Assembly (NCBI GenBank): GCA_051453625.1
Contig: JBOZIK010000001.1
Coordinates: forward strand, 213,359,822 to 213,423,821
Source: Welwitschia mirabilis
Taxonomy: Eukaryota > Gnetophyta > Gnetopsida > Welwitschiales
Direction: 5' to 3'
DNA: 64,000 bases
Below, in pieces: positions 37,891 through 48,374 of the stretch. Below the pieces are notes generated by a model. It made no database searches. It was not told where the DNA came from and saw only the letters and a list, made by a program, of their open reading frames with translations. The stretch's first letter is position 1; each line of letters opens with the position of its first letter. Position numbers and translations under genes: made by a program.

Positions 37891-38387
37891 TTTATTCAAA
37901 ATGTCTAGTTCATCGAAAAATCAAAAGTAGATCACTTTGTCAAATTCCTCTATTATTATTAGAAACCATATGATCATGCCTGTAAATCCTAATGCTAATA
38001 TCACCCTTAGAAAGCTTATAGCTAATAAGAAATGTGAAATCTAAACCCCTTTTGATTCACCTCCTAGTAATGATGTTGAGCTTAGAAANNNNNNNNNNNN
38101 NNNNNNNNNNNNNNNNNNNNNNNNNNNNNNNNNNNNNNNNNNNNNNNNNNNNNNNNNNNNNNNNNNNNNNNNNNNNNNNNNNNNNNNNTTTATTCAAAAT
38201 GTCTAGTTCATCGAAAAATCAAAAGTATATCACTTTGTCAAATTCCTATATTATTATTAGAAACCATATGATCATGCCTGTAAATCCTAATGCTAATGTC
38301 ACCCTTAGAAAGCTTATAGCTAATAAGAAATGTGAAATCCAAACCCCTTTTGATTCACCTCCTAGTAATGATGTTAAGCTTAGAAAT
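37891..38387 (+). repeat. 198-bp duplicate abutting both sides of a 100-N gap
   Basis: 37891-38088 and 38189-38386 are near identical, with about five differences. The first copy ends exactly at the gap and the second begins exactly after it (38089-38188). This is how two contigs with overlapping ends look when scaffolded without merging. Confidence 0.85.
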
Positions 38388-38419
38388 CTAGATGCTTACC
38401 TCATTTGTAATGGAAAAAA

Positions 38420-38897
38420 NNNNNNNNNNNNNNNNNNNNNNNNNNNNNNNNNNNNNNNNNNNNNNNNNNNNNNNNNNNNNNNNNNNNNNNNNNNNNNNNN
38501 NNNNNNNNNNNNNNNNNNNNNNNNNNNNNNNNNNNNNNNNNNNNNNNNNNNNNNNNNNNNNNNNNNNNNNNNNNNNNNNNNNNNNNNNNNNNNNNNNNNN
38601 NNNNNNNNNNNNNNNNNNNNNNNNNNNNNNNNNNNNNNNNNNNNNNNNNNNNNNNNNNNNNNNNNNNNNNNNNNNNNNNNNNNNNNNNNNNNNNNNNNNN
38701 NNNNNNNNNNNNNNNNNNNNNNNNNNNNNNNNNNNNNNNNNNNNNNNNNNNNNNNNNNNNNNNNNNNNNNNNNNNNNNNNNNNNNNNNNNNNNNNNNNNN
38801 NNNNNNNNNNNNNNNNNNNNNNNNNNNNNNNNNNNNNNNNNNNNNNNNNNNNNNNNNNNNNNNNNNNNNNNNNNNNNNNNNNNNNNNNNNNNNNNNN
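38420..38897. other. Assembly gap, 478 N
   Basis: It lies inside the gag region of element 1. ORFs drawn through it are not supported. Confidence 0.95.
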
Positions 38898-38946
38898 CTG
38901 GCATAAAATAGTTAGTACTTACTTTTGAAAATTGTAAGAAAAGAAT

Positions 38947-39100
38947 AAGTGATCAAACTTATATGGTAATTTTTTCCATCACTTTAAAAGATCTAAACTA
39001 TAGTTAAGAACTATTTCCCATAAGTGATCAAACTTATATGGTAAAATTTCCCATTACTTTAAAAGGAAAATCTAAACTATGATTGATAATAATTTCTCAT
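38947..39100 (+). repeat. Tandem duplication, about 2 x 75 bp
   Basis: aagtgatcaaacttatatgg occurs at 38947 and 39022. The following bases, including tttaaaag and ctaaactat, repeat with small changes. It lies within the gag region. Confidence 0.8.
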
Positions 39101-39582
39101 AAGAGTTCAAAAACATAGAATCAAGTTCAAGAAGCATTTATAAAGAGATTTATAAGTGAAACAACCATAAGAAAATGAAGGAAATAAGTAACTAACTTTC
39201 AACAACAACCTAACAAAGATTATGCCTTCACTTATGAGCAATTTTTTGTTGCTTTACATTCAAATTAGTAGACTTTTCTTTTAAAGAAGAATTAGTAGAG
39301 TAATTTTATAGTAGAATTAATAATCAAACTAAGAAACTTATTGGTTTTTCATGTATAGGAAATTTAATGAATCTTACACTAGAAAATGCTTGAAAAGTGT
39401 TGGAAGAATTAGGTGAAGTAAGTCAAACTTGGTTTAAACCCTTATCTAAAAATGATCGTATAGTATACCAAATCATTAAAAATTTTAAAAAGGTTAAGCA
39501 AGTGAAGGAGAAAGTAAAAAATAAAAAAGAACCAATGATTGTCATTAAGGATTTTATAACAACTTTAAAGAAATACACTTAG

Positions 39583-40519
39583 ATAATCTTAGATGTAAAG
39601 TTGATAGAAAATAGTGTGGTTATAGTTTTAACTTTTGATTTATACTAAGATAAATACCATGTAACAAAAGATTATCCTTTATTGCTAACCTATAAAGAAA
39701 ATATTTATGAAGAAGTATGTATTTTTAATTAGAGGTATTCAAGTTAAAATCAAAATCAAAGTTAGAAACAAAATAAAATAACTTTAACTTAGGATGAATG
39801 AAAAACCAAATTCCAAATATTTTGAAAACAAACTTAAAAATTTTCAAATAAATCATCCTAATTTCAAAATATTTAGAAAAATATTTAATAATGTAAATTT
39901 TTAATAAAACAACCCTAATAATCAAGAAATCACATCTAACTGATAAAATCAAAGTGATCCACTTATTAATTATATTAATGACTTCAAAAAAAACCTAAGA
40001 GAAAACAAATTTTAACATTGAAAATCATGTTAGTATTTTATAACAAATTATGCTTACTAATTAAAGGTGATAAGAGTCACTTATAATACAACCTCTACCA
40101 AATCCTAATGAAGTTAAGAAAGATAGTAAGGTTATGATAAAAATGGAAAATAAGACAATACCTCCTATTCATGAGGCTTAAAAATCTCAAAGTGATAAAA
40201 TTAATGAGAAAGAAGAGGGTATAGAAATTTTAGAAAATCATTCTTTTCCTTTTCCTTTAACTAATAGAAAGGAAATTCTTCCCAAGAAAAAGGTAAGAAA
40301 TTAACTACCTCTTGGATTGATAGATTGAACACTAATTCTACATTTAATAAACATCTTAAAGCCTTAATGAAAAATATGAGCATAAATTTACCATTTTGGA
40401 AACTTTTTAAAGAGAATCTTAAATATGCTAAGTTATGGAAAGATCCGATTAGGATGGAATAGAAATAAACTATACCAAGCAAAGTCTTCCTAACCCAATC
40501 CATAAGCAACTAAGCCTTA
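39583..40519 (+). mobile_element. Element 1, spacer between gag and protease
   Basis: No clear domain is seen; the stretch is Asn/Lys-rich in all frames. The minus-strand ORFs here are mirror frames and not genes. Confidence 0.4.
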
Positions 40520-40975
40520 CAAAAATGTCCAAAGTTTAAGTATTCAAGGATAGAAACTGTTAGTTTTACTTTGGAAGGGAATAAAAAAAAAGAAAGCCTT
40601 GATTAATATAATATCAAGTGTCAATATTATACTCTTGCATATTTATCAACAACTTGAGTTGAAAAGTAGAATTAAGCCTATAAGAATCATATTATAATTA
40701 GTAGATACATTAATAAAGAAATTTATAGGCATGATTAAAGTTTTAGTAATTCAAATAGAAAAAGCATTCTATCCTATTGATGTAGTTGTGACTAAATTTA
40801 AACATAATAGTAGTTATTCATTACTTCTAAAAAGAGCTTTTTCTGCAATAGTTCATTGCATTATTGAGATCAAAATAGGAATGATGGAATATGATTTAGG
40901 GAATAAGTAGTTCATAATAAGAGTGTTTAATGCTACTAAAAATATTTAGATGATGATTTAAGTATTGAAGAAGAG
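40520..40975 (+). pseudogene. Element 1 aspartic protease, catalytic Asp lost
   Basis: TLEGNKKKESL leads into ALINIISSVNI at about 40596-40630, where the family has ALxDxGASVNx. The codon at 40605-40607 is AAT instead of an Asp codon, a G-to-A change, so the catalytic residue is Asn. Downstream, FYPIDVVVTKF and LLLKRAFSAIVHCIIEI (about 40770-40880) match the second half of the domain. The paralogous protease of element 2 still has Asp at this place. Confidence 0.75.
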
Positions 40976-41459
40976 ATTAAATCAAGTTTATTTCTATAAC
41001 ATTGCCCATTTGAAGAAAGATGGTTAATGCCTTATAAGCCAACTTTGTTTGATGATTCACTTAAAGTTGACAAGTTAAAATTTTTTAATGATGATCAAGT
41101 TAATTTTAAGAATTTAGAAACTAATTATTTTGATTAGGAGAGTAAAAAGACTAAATCTACAACTGTGCAAAAATCTGATACCTAAGCAAAACTTAGATTT
41201 CTTATTTTAAGGTCGTCATCCACTACTGATGTCTAGATAATAGTCTAATAAAATAGTAATTTCTCATGAAAATTTAACTAAAAATAAAAATTTAAATCTA
41301 AATCTAAATCTAAAGCCTTTATATAGTGGACTAGAATATATATTTTTGTGTAATGATTTAAAAAAAAACTTTAATAATAAATGAAAATCTATCCCCTTAA
41401 CAAGAATCGATCTTAATCTCATTTCTGAAATTAAAGGTTAGTACGTTTACTTAGTGTGA

Positions 41460-42250
41460 TAAATATTTAATAGCCATTCCTACCTCAATTGTGCAACATA
41501 AAATCTACCTTGACGATAATGCAAAACCTATTAGACAACCCTAATGTAGACTTAATCTAGCCCTTAAACAAGTCATAAAAGATGAAATCATTAAATTAAT
41601 GGATGTTAGAATCATTTATGCCATCGTTGATAGTAAATGAATTAACCCTTTAATGGTAGTATCTGAAAAATATAGGAAATGAAGGATGTGTATTAATTTG
41701 AAAAATTAAATAAAGCAATAAACAAAGACCATTATCTTTTGCATTTTCTTAATTAGACACTTGATAAAATATAAGGACATGCTTTTTATTATTTTCTTGA
41801 TAGATATATTAGTTAAAATTGGGTTTGTATTTCTAATGAGAATAAGCCTAAAACTACTTTTACATTAGTTTTAGTACTTTTTCTTTTATACCCATGGCTT
41901 TTAAACTTTGAAATGCTCCTAGTACTTTTTAATATGTAATGATGGGTATTTTTTATAACATGTTAGAGGATTCAATAGAAAGTTTGATGGATGACTTTTA
42001 TATCCATGGTAAAAGCTTGGAATAAATATTAAAAAGGCTAGAAAGCTCCTTGATAAATTCATTTCTAGTGGCCTACATTTAAATTGGAAGAAAAGTTTCT
42101 TTTTAGATGGTAGTGGAATTATCATAACTCACCATATTTTAGAAAAAGGGATTAGGATGAACCATGAAAAATTAGTATCATCAAAAACATAACTCTTCCA
42201 CCTAATGTAAAACAAGCCTAATCCTTCCTTGGTTATTATGCTTTTCATTA
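41460..42250 (+). pseudogene. Element 1 reverse transcriptase, Ty3-gypsy type
   Basis: In order: YLDDNAKPIRQP (about 41510), LKQVIKDEIIKLMDVRIIYA (about 41565), RMCINL (about 41685), GHAFYYFLDRY (about 41772), ENKPKTTFT (about 41840) and SLMDDFYIHGK (about 41981-42014). The MDD at 41987-41995 is the catalytic pair in the xxDD motif and is intact. The wording IIYxIxDSKW and FMDDF-like motif place it with Athila-type elements. Stops (TAG, TGA, TAA) and frameshifts occur throughout; the Trp after DSK has become TGA. Confidence 0.85.
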
Positions 42251-42389
42251 TCACTTTATTTAATATTATGAAAAAATTTATAAACCTCTTCACTCATTAC
42301 TAGAAAAAAAAGCTAAATTTAATTGGAATAAATCTTGTTAGCTTGATTTTAATAAACTTAAACATAAAATCTCTTCTACTCCTATTTTA

Positions 42390-42760
42390 ATTAGATCTAA
42401 TTAGGATAAAGATTTTAAATTAATGATACTACTAGTAATTTTTCCATGGATGGGGTACTTAATCAAAAATATGAAAATTATTTATATCTTATCATAGTAA
42501 AACTCTATCAAAAACTCAAACGAATTATACTACTATAGAGAAAGAAATGTTAGCACTTATCATCTTTCTTGATATGCTTAAATATTATCTTTTAGGTTTT
42601 TATATGAATGTTTATATTGATCATGATATCATTAGATACCTTATGACAAATAAAGATCTAACTTTTAGACTTATTAGATGGATCCTCCTCATGTAAGAAT
42701 TTAATTTGACCATCATTGATAAAGTAGGAAATCATAATAATGTTGTTCATCATTTGTCTC
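42390..42760 (+). pseudogene. Element 1 RNase H
   Basis: YHSKTLSKTQTNYTTIEKEM (about 42490-42550) followed by LALIIFLDMLKYYLLGF, VYIDHDIIRYLM and RLIRWILLM matches the gypsy RNase H pattern (YxSKxLxxxQxNYxxxEKExLA, then YTDHxALxYL). The acidic residues in YIDHD and KEML remain. The tail NHNNVVHHLSHLSF corresponds to the usual NVVADxLSRL end. A single TAG in place of Gln interrupts this best-preserved stretch. Confidence 0.85.
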
Positions 42761-42779
42761 ATCTTTCTTTCTCTCTTGA

Positions 42780-44100
42780 TAAACTTATGATTGATGATTA
42801 TTTTTTCGATGAACAACTTTTTGTTATATCTTCTACTCATCCTCCTCCTTGGTATGATGATATTATTAATTATCTTGATACCATGAAAACACCATAACAT
42901 TAAACTTATAATTAAAGAAAGTCTTTTCTCCATTAAATAGGTGATTATGAATGGATAGAACCACATCTTTATCATAGGTATAAAGATCAAATTATGAAAA
43001 AATATATGTCTAATTGAAAAAAAAAATGATATCCTTCATATTTGTTATGGTAACATTTATAGAGGTCATTATAGTGGATAGAAAATAGCCATGAAAATTT
43101 CTTTACTCTGGTTTTTACTTGAATACTTTTTTTCAAGATTCTTTTGATTTTGCTATAATGTGTAATCCTTTTTAGTATTATGATAGTTTTATTTGTGTTC
43201 AAAAGATGCCTCTTAAACTAATTCTTGAATATGAACTTTTTGATTATTAGGGAATTGTTTTTATAGACGCTATTCACCCACTTTCTAATGATAATAATTA
43301 CATTTTATTGGTTGTAGATTATGTTACTAAATGGATTAAAGCTATTGCTTCTTTCATGAATGATGCCGAAACTATTTATACTTTTCTTAGAAATAATATT
43401 TTTCAATGCTTTCATTTTCCTAGGATTATCATTAGTGATTAATGAACTCATTTTATACATCGATGTTTTAGAAAAATTCTTTTATCCCTTTGAATAAAAC
43501 ATAGAGTAGCATGCACTTAACATCCACAAACCAATGGTTAAGCTAAAAATGCAAATAGATAAATTAATAAAATGTTACAAAAACATGTTTTTATTAACAA
43601 AAAAATATTGGGCTTCTAAAGTTAACTATGTTCTTTGAGCTTATTGTACTACTTGACATAATTCCCTTAGTTTTTCATCTCATGAACTTGTATATGGAAA
43701 AGTTGTGTTTTACTTGTTAATGTGTGTCATAAATCTTATCATTCTTCCCATTAACTTAATATTATAGACCTTCACAATAATCTTAAACCTATATTAGTCT
43801 AATTAGATCACCTTAGTGAAAATGTAATCATGCTATACATTATTAATTAATCTATAAAATCCAAGATAAGTTCAAATATGATAGAAATCTACTTCATAGA
43901 AATTTTAAACCTGATCAACTTATCTTTTTATATAATATTATAGGACATCTTTTAACTAATAAGTTGATCTCTAAATGGTTAGATCCTTATATTATAGAGA
44001 AAATGCATTCTATTAATCTATTGAGAATTCCAACTTCGAAAATGAGGAGATTCAAAAAGTTAATGGATAAAAGTTTAAACTATATTAAAATTATTTCCTT
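42780..44100 (+). pseudogene. Element 1 integrase, catalytic Glu changed to Lys
   Basis: The zinc-finger region includes ICYGNIYRGHYSG (about 43035-43075), the H-to-C part of the HHCC finger, though the downstream Cys pair is lost. The catalytic core reads IVFIDAIHP (Asp at 43266-43268), then NNYILLVVDYVTKWIKAIA and IIISD (second Asp at 43437-43439). The third acidic residue of DD35E, in the motif NGxAE, reads AAA (Lys) at 43545-43547. TAG replaces Trp in DYWG at 43248, and TAATGA replaces two codons in SDGGTH. LVYGK (about 43690) is the C-terminal landmark. Integrase would insert the cDNA; this one cannot. Confidence 0.85.
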
Positions 44101-44506
44101 ATAATCTTGAACATGATAAAAGAACTTATTTTAGAGGTTTCCCTCAATGAGGAGCACTTCCACTCTATCATTTTCTAAGTTCTTTCTTATCTTATTCCTT
44201 TGGTGGATATTATCATGTTATTTGATCATCTTTTAAACTTGAATTATGTATTACTTTATGAATTTTTCACGACTAGTATTCATAATTGAGCATTTTATAG
44301 TGATAAAATTGGAGTCATCTAATCTTAAGACATTTCCATGTCTATAAAATTTACTTTAAAGGAAGATGCCTTAGTTCTTGTATTTTTTCCAATGGTCTAA
44401 GTTCTTTAATTATTTAGGCATGTTCTTTTTTGTTTTTCATCATACTTATTTACTTTTGTCTTTTTAAGTATGAGATTATGTGGGAATTATTCGAAAAAAA
44501 TTATCA

Positions 44507-44575
44507 TGCGCGTACGCGCACACACACACACATACACATACACACACACACACACATACACACATATATACAATG
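44507..44575. repeat. CpG-rich palindrome joined to a (CA)n microsatellite
   Basis: TGCGCGTACGCGCA (44507-44520) is a perfect palindrome and leads into CA repeats with CATA variants. It holds several CpG dinucleotides in otherwise strongly CpG-depleted sequence. Confidence 0.85.
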
Positions 44576-46057
44576 ACCATGATCTATTGTATTTATACTT
44601 TAAAAAAATATATGATCACTATGATGTCATGTCATACTAGATGAATTTTTTTAAAAGTAACCTTTAACAATGTCAGTAACTATGGAAATTTCACTGATGG
44701 GTTAGTTGATCATGCTTCATGGGTTCTTATCTCTTTGACTATGGTTGCACCCCCCCTCATTATGGAAAAGTTGTAATGATTTAAAGCTATGGAATTAATG
44801 GTTTTTTTAGTATCATCAAAGGCATTGCTTATTTCCTAGATTCTTAGTATTCCCACATGCTCACTTTTTAGGATTCGAGTGTGTTTTTGGTACGTGAGTA
44901 GGTGAGTTCATTTCTAAGTAGCTTTTAATCTTATCATTCATTATTCTAAGAACATGATTTTTTTTGTATCATCATAATCACTACCTTTTTGAGTGAAACT
45001 CTATGGAGTAGATACATTTTGTCATGCATTTTTACTCAAGTAACTTTATGATGTATTTCATGGAAGCTTGCTGGATTATACTTTGGGATAGATAAGCAAT
45101 CTTTTCCATGTTCCTTATCTCCATTTTTATTTTGCTCTTCTTTGGTTTTTCAATTTTTTATTTTAAATGCATTTTCATATTTTCTCATCTTTATAAAGGA
45201 TCTTCTCATTTAGTAATTTCCTTCTTATTATTTATTACATATTATTTTTTTAAGTATTTAGATTAAATAAATAATCTTTTATGCTTTCTAGTTTTATAAG
45301 ATTCCTTGTATCTTTTGAAGTTATATACTTTGTCTTATTTATTTGTCTATTTTGAGCATATTATTCAATCTCATTATCAAGTTTCATCTTAGTTCGTATG
45401 TTTTCATTAGTCCTATTTTTCATTTGTTTTAATTTCTCTTTATCATCTAAATTTATCATAAATTTTTATCATTTTTACTTTTTGTAAGCTTTATGATAAA
45501 TTTTGTTACCTACATGCTAATGTCTAAGCCTAACTCACTTGAATAACATCTTAATTTTTGAAAATCTTTTTAAAGTTCCATCATCCACCTGGTCATTCAA
45601 CTGACATAGGCAGATGACAATGTGACTTTCTCTGAGAGTCATCCTAGGGATGTCATCTAAATGATGTGACCAGATGATAGTGCGATAAAACCATGGTCCA
45701 ACTTTTCGTTCCTAATTTTTCTTAATTTTTTTTCATTTTCACTTATTCCTTTAAGATATGACATTCTTCTTGATCCCTGTTAACATGCTGGAACTTGTCC
45801 TTGCATGATTTACTTACTGATTCTTCATATTTTAGTGACTTTTCCAAAATGAGGTATATTTTTCTCTCCCTCATCTTTTTCAATTTTTTCTTCCATTTCT
45901 TAGCCTTTTGATGGATAGTTTTTATGTATTTTGCTCAATTTACATGCTTGTCAATTAGAAATTTACAAATCTAATGTTTGCCACATATTTCAAAAGATAC
46001 TATTAATTGTGCATTTTACAAGATAACATTAGAGTGTTAAACTTTTACACTTATTTT

Positions 46058-46255
46058 TTCACAAATCATAAGTTCAAATGTAATGATCCTGGAGAGTAAA
46101 TTAATCNNNNNNNNNNNNNNNNNNNNNNNNNNNNNNNNNNNNNNNNNNNNNNNNNNNNNNNNNNNNNNNNNNNNNNNNNNNNNNNNNNNNNNNNNNNNNN
46201 NNNNNNTTCACAAATCATAAGTTAAAATGTAATGATCCTTTAGAGTAAATTAATC
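46058..46255 (+). repeat. 49-bp duplicate abutting both sides of a 100-N gap
   Basis: 46058-46106 ends at the gap and 46207-46255 begins after it (gap 46107-46206). The two are alike with a few differences, the same pattern as at 38089, and most simply an unmerged contig overlap. Confidence 0.85.
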
Positions 46256-46699
46256 AGTTTAAAGTGTTCTATATTTCTACTAGATTAAATTTTTCATTTG
46301 AGTACTTTGAATTTTTACCTTATGTAGGGTCCATTTAAAACACTATTTTTACACTTTTTTCATGTTTTAAATTTTCTTCACATAACTCACCAATACGAGA
46401 TGTATTGACACTTTTTTAGATGGCAGAAATGTATTTTTATAATTTTTTACATTTTTAATTGATTTTGGGGATTATTTTGAACATTCACGTAATGTATTTT
46501 AGCTATGTCTACTAGATTTCTTATAACTTTTTGCATATTTTTTTATTGAGTAGGCCTCAAACATGTAGATCTAGATAGGCTTACGTTGAGGTCAAAGCCA
46601 TTGAGTAGAAGACAGGCCCATAGTACTACTAGAGGTAGAGTGTGCAGAGCCCGTGCATCCCTTGCCCCAACCCAACCCCTTCTTTCCCCGACATAGAAG

Positions 46700-47700
46700 G
46701 TTGCTTATAATTCAGATTGGTACTATCCATGTCAAGAGACATTTCAAAGATTTATAAGTAGATTAGAGCTATAGGTTGATCAAAGGCTTACTGATTTACA
46801 AGTCTAATGGATTTTGGATGCACATGAGGGATATGATATTTTAGAGACTAGAAAGTTCTATAACACCATGCATATGGAGTGATGTGCTGATTATCATGGT
46901 TACTTAGTGAATATAATTGTAGCTTTGATTTGGCACCACAAGATAGTAGCACTTCCAAATCACATTGTGGTAGTGATACATCTAGATGGTATTAGGATTT
47001 TACACATATATTCTACTAATGAGACTAAGGAGTGTCATACATATGGCATAGCATTAGACATTCTAGCAAATTTAACATTGGATATGCAGGGTGTTCTAGT
47101 GATATAGTTGGCCCCTACCTATAAGGTTTTACATAGAGGACTAATTCACAACATCATATTATCTTTTCAAGTTAGTCATCTTATGGTAGCTAATCTATAG
47201 ATTATGGTAATATTTAGGTAGGATGAATAGATGGACTTACCTACCTTTATATGAAGCAGACTTAGGTTTATGGTTGATGCATAGTAGTTATAGACTCTGA
47301 GATATCTATGCCTCCTCTTAGCCATGTTTTAATAGTTTGGAATACCAAATCCCATGGATGAGTAGCACCTTACTCACATTTATACTTTACCTTACAATTT
47401 ATAAGACATGAGTATACAGATGTCAGAAGAGATAGAAAGACCTTAGGTTCAAAGACCTACAATTGAGGTATTATTAGAGCAATCCTATATTGAAAGAAAC
47501 CTTTGAGACCATCAAGGGTTTCATTAATAAAGGTATCTCGACACTTGATCAAAGGATCTAGACACTTAAGTAGAGTATATAGATAATTAAGAGGAGAATA
47601 TAACACTTTAGAGAGTAGCTGGTTGACATTTGTTAATGCATCAACTCTATCAAGCAGAGTGTGATAGTCAATCTCATAGAGGTAGTTCATGTATAGGAAT
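46700..47700 (+). pseudogene. Element 1 third ORF, between integrase and 3' LTR
   Basis: One frame can be read for about 330 residues if in-frame stops are ignored. It starts around QETFQRFISRLELQVDQRL (about 46735) and includes LETRKFYNTMHMEW, an open stretch NIIVALIWHHKIVALPNH (ORF 46907-47107) and EEIERP near 47440. More than twenty stops occur, TAG being the commonest and often where Gln would suit. In Athila-type elements this position holds an env-like or unassigned ORF; there is no clear signal peptide or membrane segment here, so I do not call it env. The function is unknown to me. Confidence 0.5.
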
Positions 47701-48374
47701 ACGAGACAATTTATTCAATCTCTACATTATTGGATCTTTATTTTCCTATAGATACTGAGAATCCTTGTTTTTCTCCTTCTACACCTAAGCCTATTACTCT
47801 TTCTGAGTTTATCATGAGGTGATAAGGGAAGTGCTTTATTATTTTATATTTCGTATCTTCCTCTCCATTTATTTCATACTTAAAACTCATGATTTATCTA
47901 TACACATCTTATTTTTAATTTTAGTATGGTATATATGTCTTTGATTTTCATGCTTATCTTTTTTCTCCAATATTATTTTTATATTTCATGATGAGGATTG
48001 ATTATATTTTCTGTGATCATTTTCCTTATTTACTATACATTTTAGTCAGGGCTATTAATTATTAGTATATTTATTAATTATTTTTCTAAAAATTTTTCTC
48101 ATATATTTATGTTTTTCAAGAATAATTTTTGAGCTTTTTATCCTTCATATCATCCAAATGATAAACTGAACAATGATATGACTAGTATCTTAAATAGATG
48201 AAATGTTCAATTTTCTATTTTTAATAATTTAATCAATATCTCTAAGATTTCTGAAAATTCTTTCTAAGATGATTTTTCAATGCCTTAGTTGTTTTTATTA
48301 TTGGTTAATTTAGTTTGTAAACATGGTTAATTACCTAGTTTTATTAGGAACTAATAAAGCTAAATAAAGGGCCA
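47701..48374 (+). mobile_element. Element 1, 3' noncoding end with polypurine tract
   Basis: No frame is readable. The sequence ends in aagctaaataaagggcca (about 48357-48374) directly before the LTR, which is the expected place and composition of the polypurine tract. Confidence 0.6.

Larger units (their letters stand above)
37901..39582 (+). pseudogene. Element 1 gag region, gapped
   Basis: A plausible start is at 37901 (MSSSSKNQK), repeated at 38199 because of a duplicated gap edge. The segment is followed by PVNPNANVTLRKLIANKK and a 478-N gap (38420-38897). After the gap, NLTLENA and VLEELGEVSQTW (about 39370-39430) match the Athila gag tail pattern. The ORF 39397-39582 ends lysine-rich. 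Stops interrupt the frame at positions where CAG would be expected, for example TAG at 37928 of copy 1. Gag would form the cytoplasmic particle. Confidence 0.55.
44101..46699 (+). mobile_element. Element 1, spacer after integrase
   Basis: This noncoding stretch of about 2.6 kb contains a (CA)n array at 44519-44575, a 14-bp CpG-rich palindrome at 44507-44520, a 100-N gap at 46107-46206 and several ATCATC/GATGAT palindromes (about 45580-45680). 44640-44960 is conserved, reversed, in element 3. Confidence 0.5.

Noticed and set aside
39725-40509. Minus-strand ORFs in element 1
   Set aside because: They lie opposite the gag-protease spacer; composition is AT-driven and there is no motif.
41293-41315. 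Telomere-like repeat (aaatct)n
   Set aside because: The unit is six bases and differs from the plant telomere repeat; it is a short hexamer run inside element 1.
42658-42990. Minus-strand ORF of 110 residues
   Set aside because: It is the mirror of the plus-strand RNase H/integrase linker of element 1, which has clear family motifs in the other direction.
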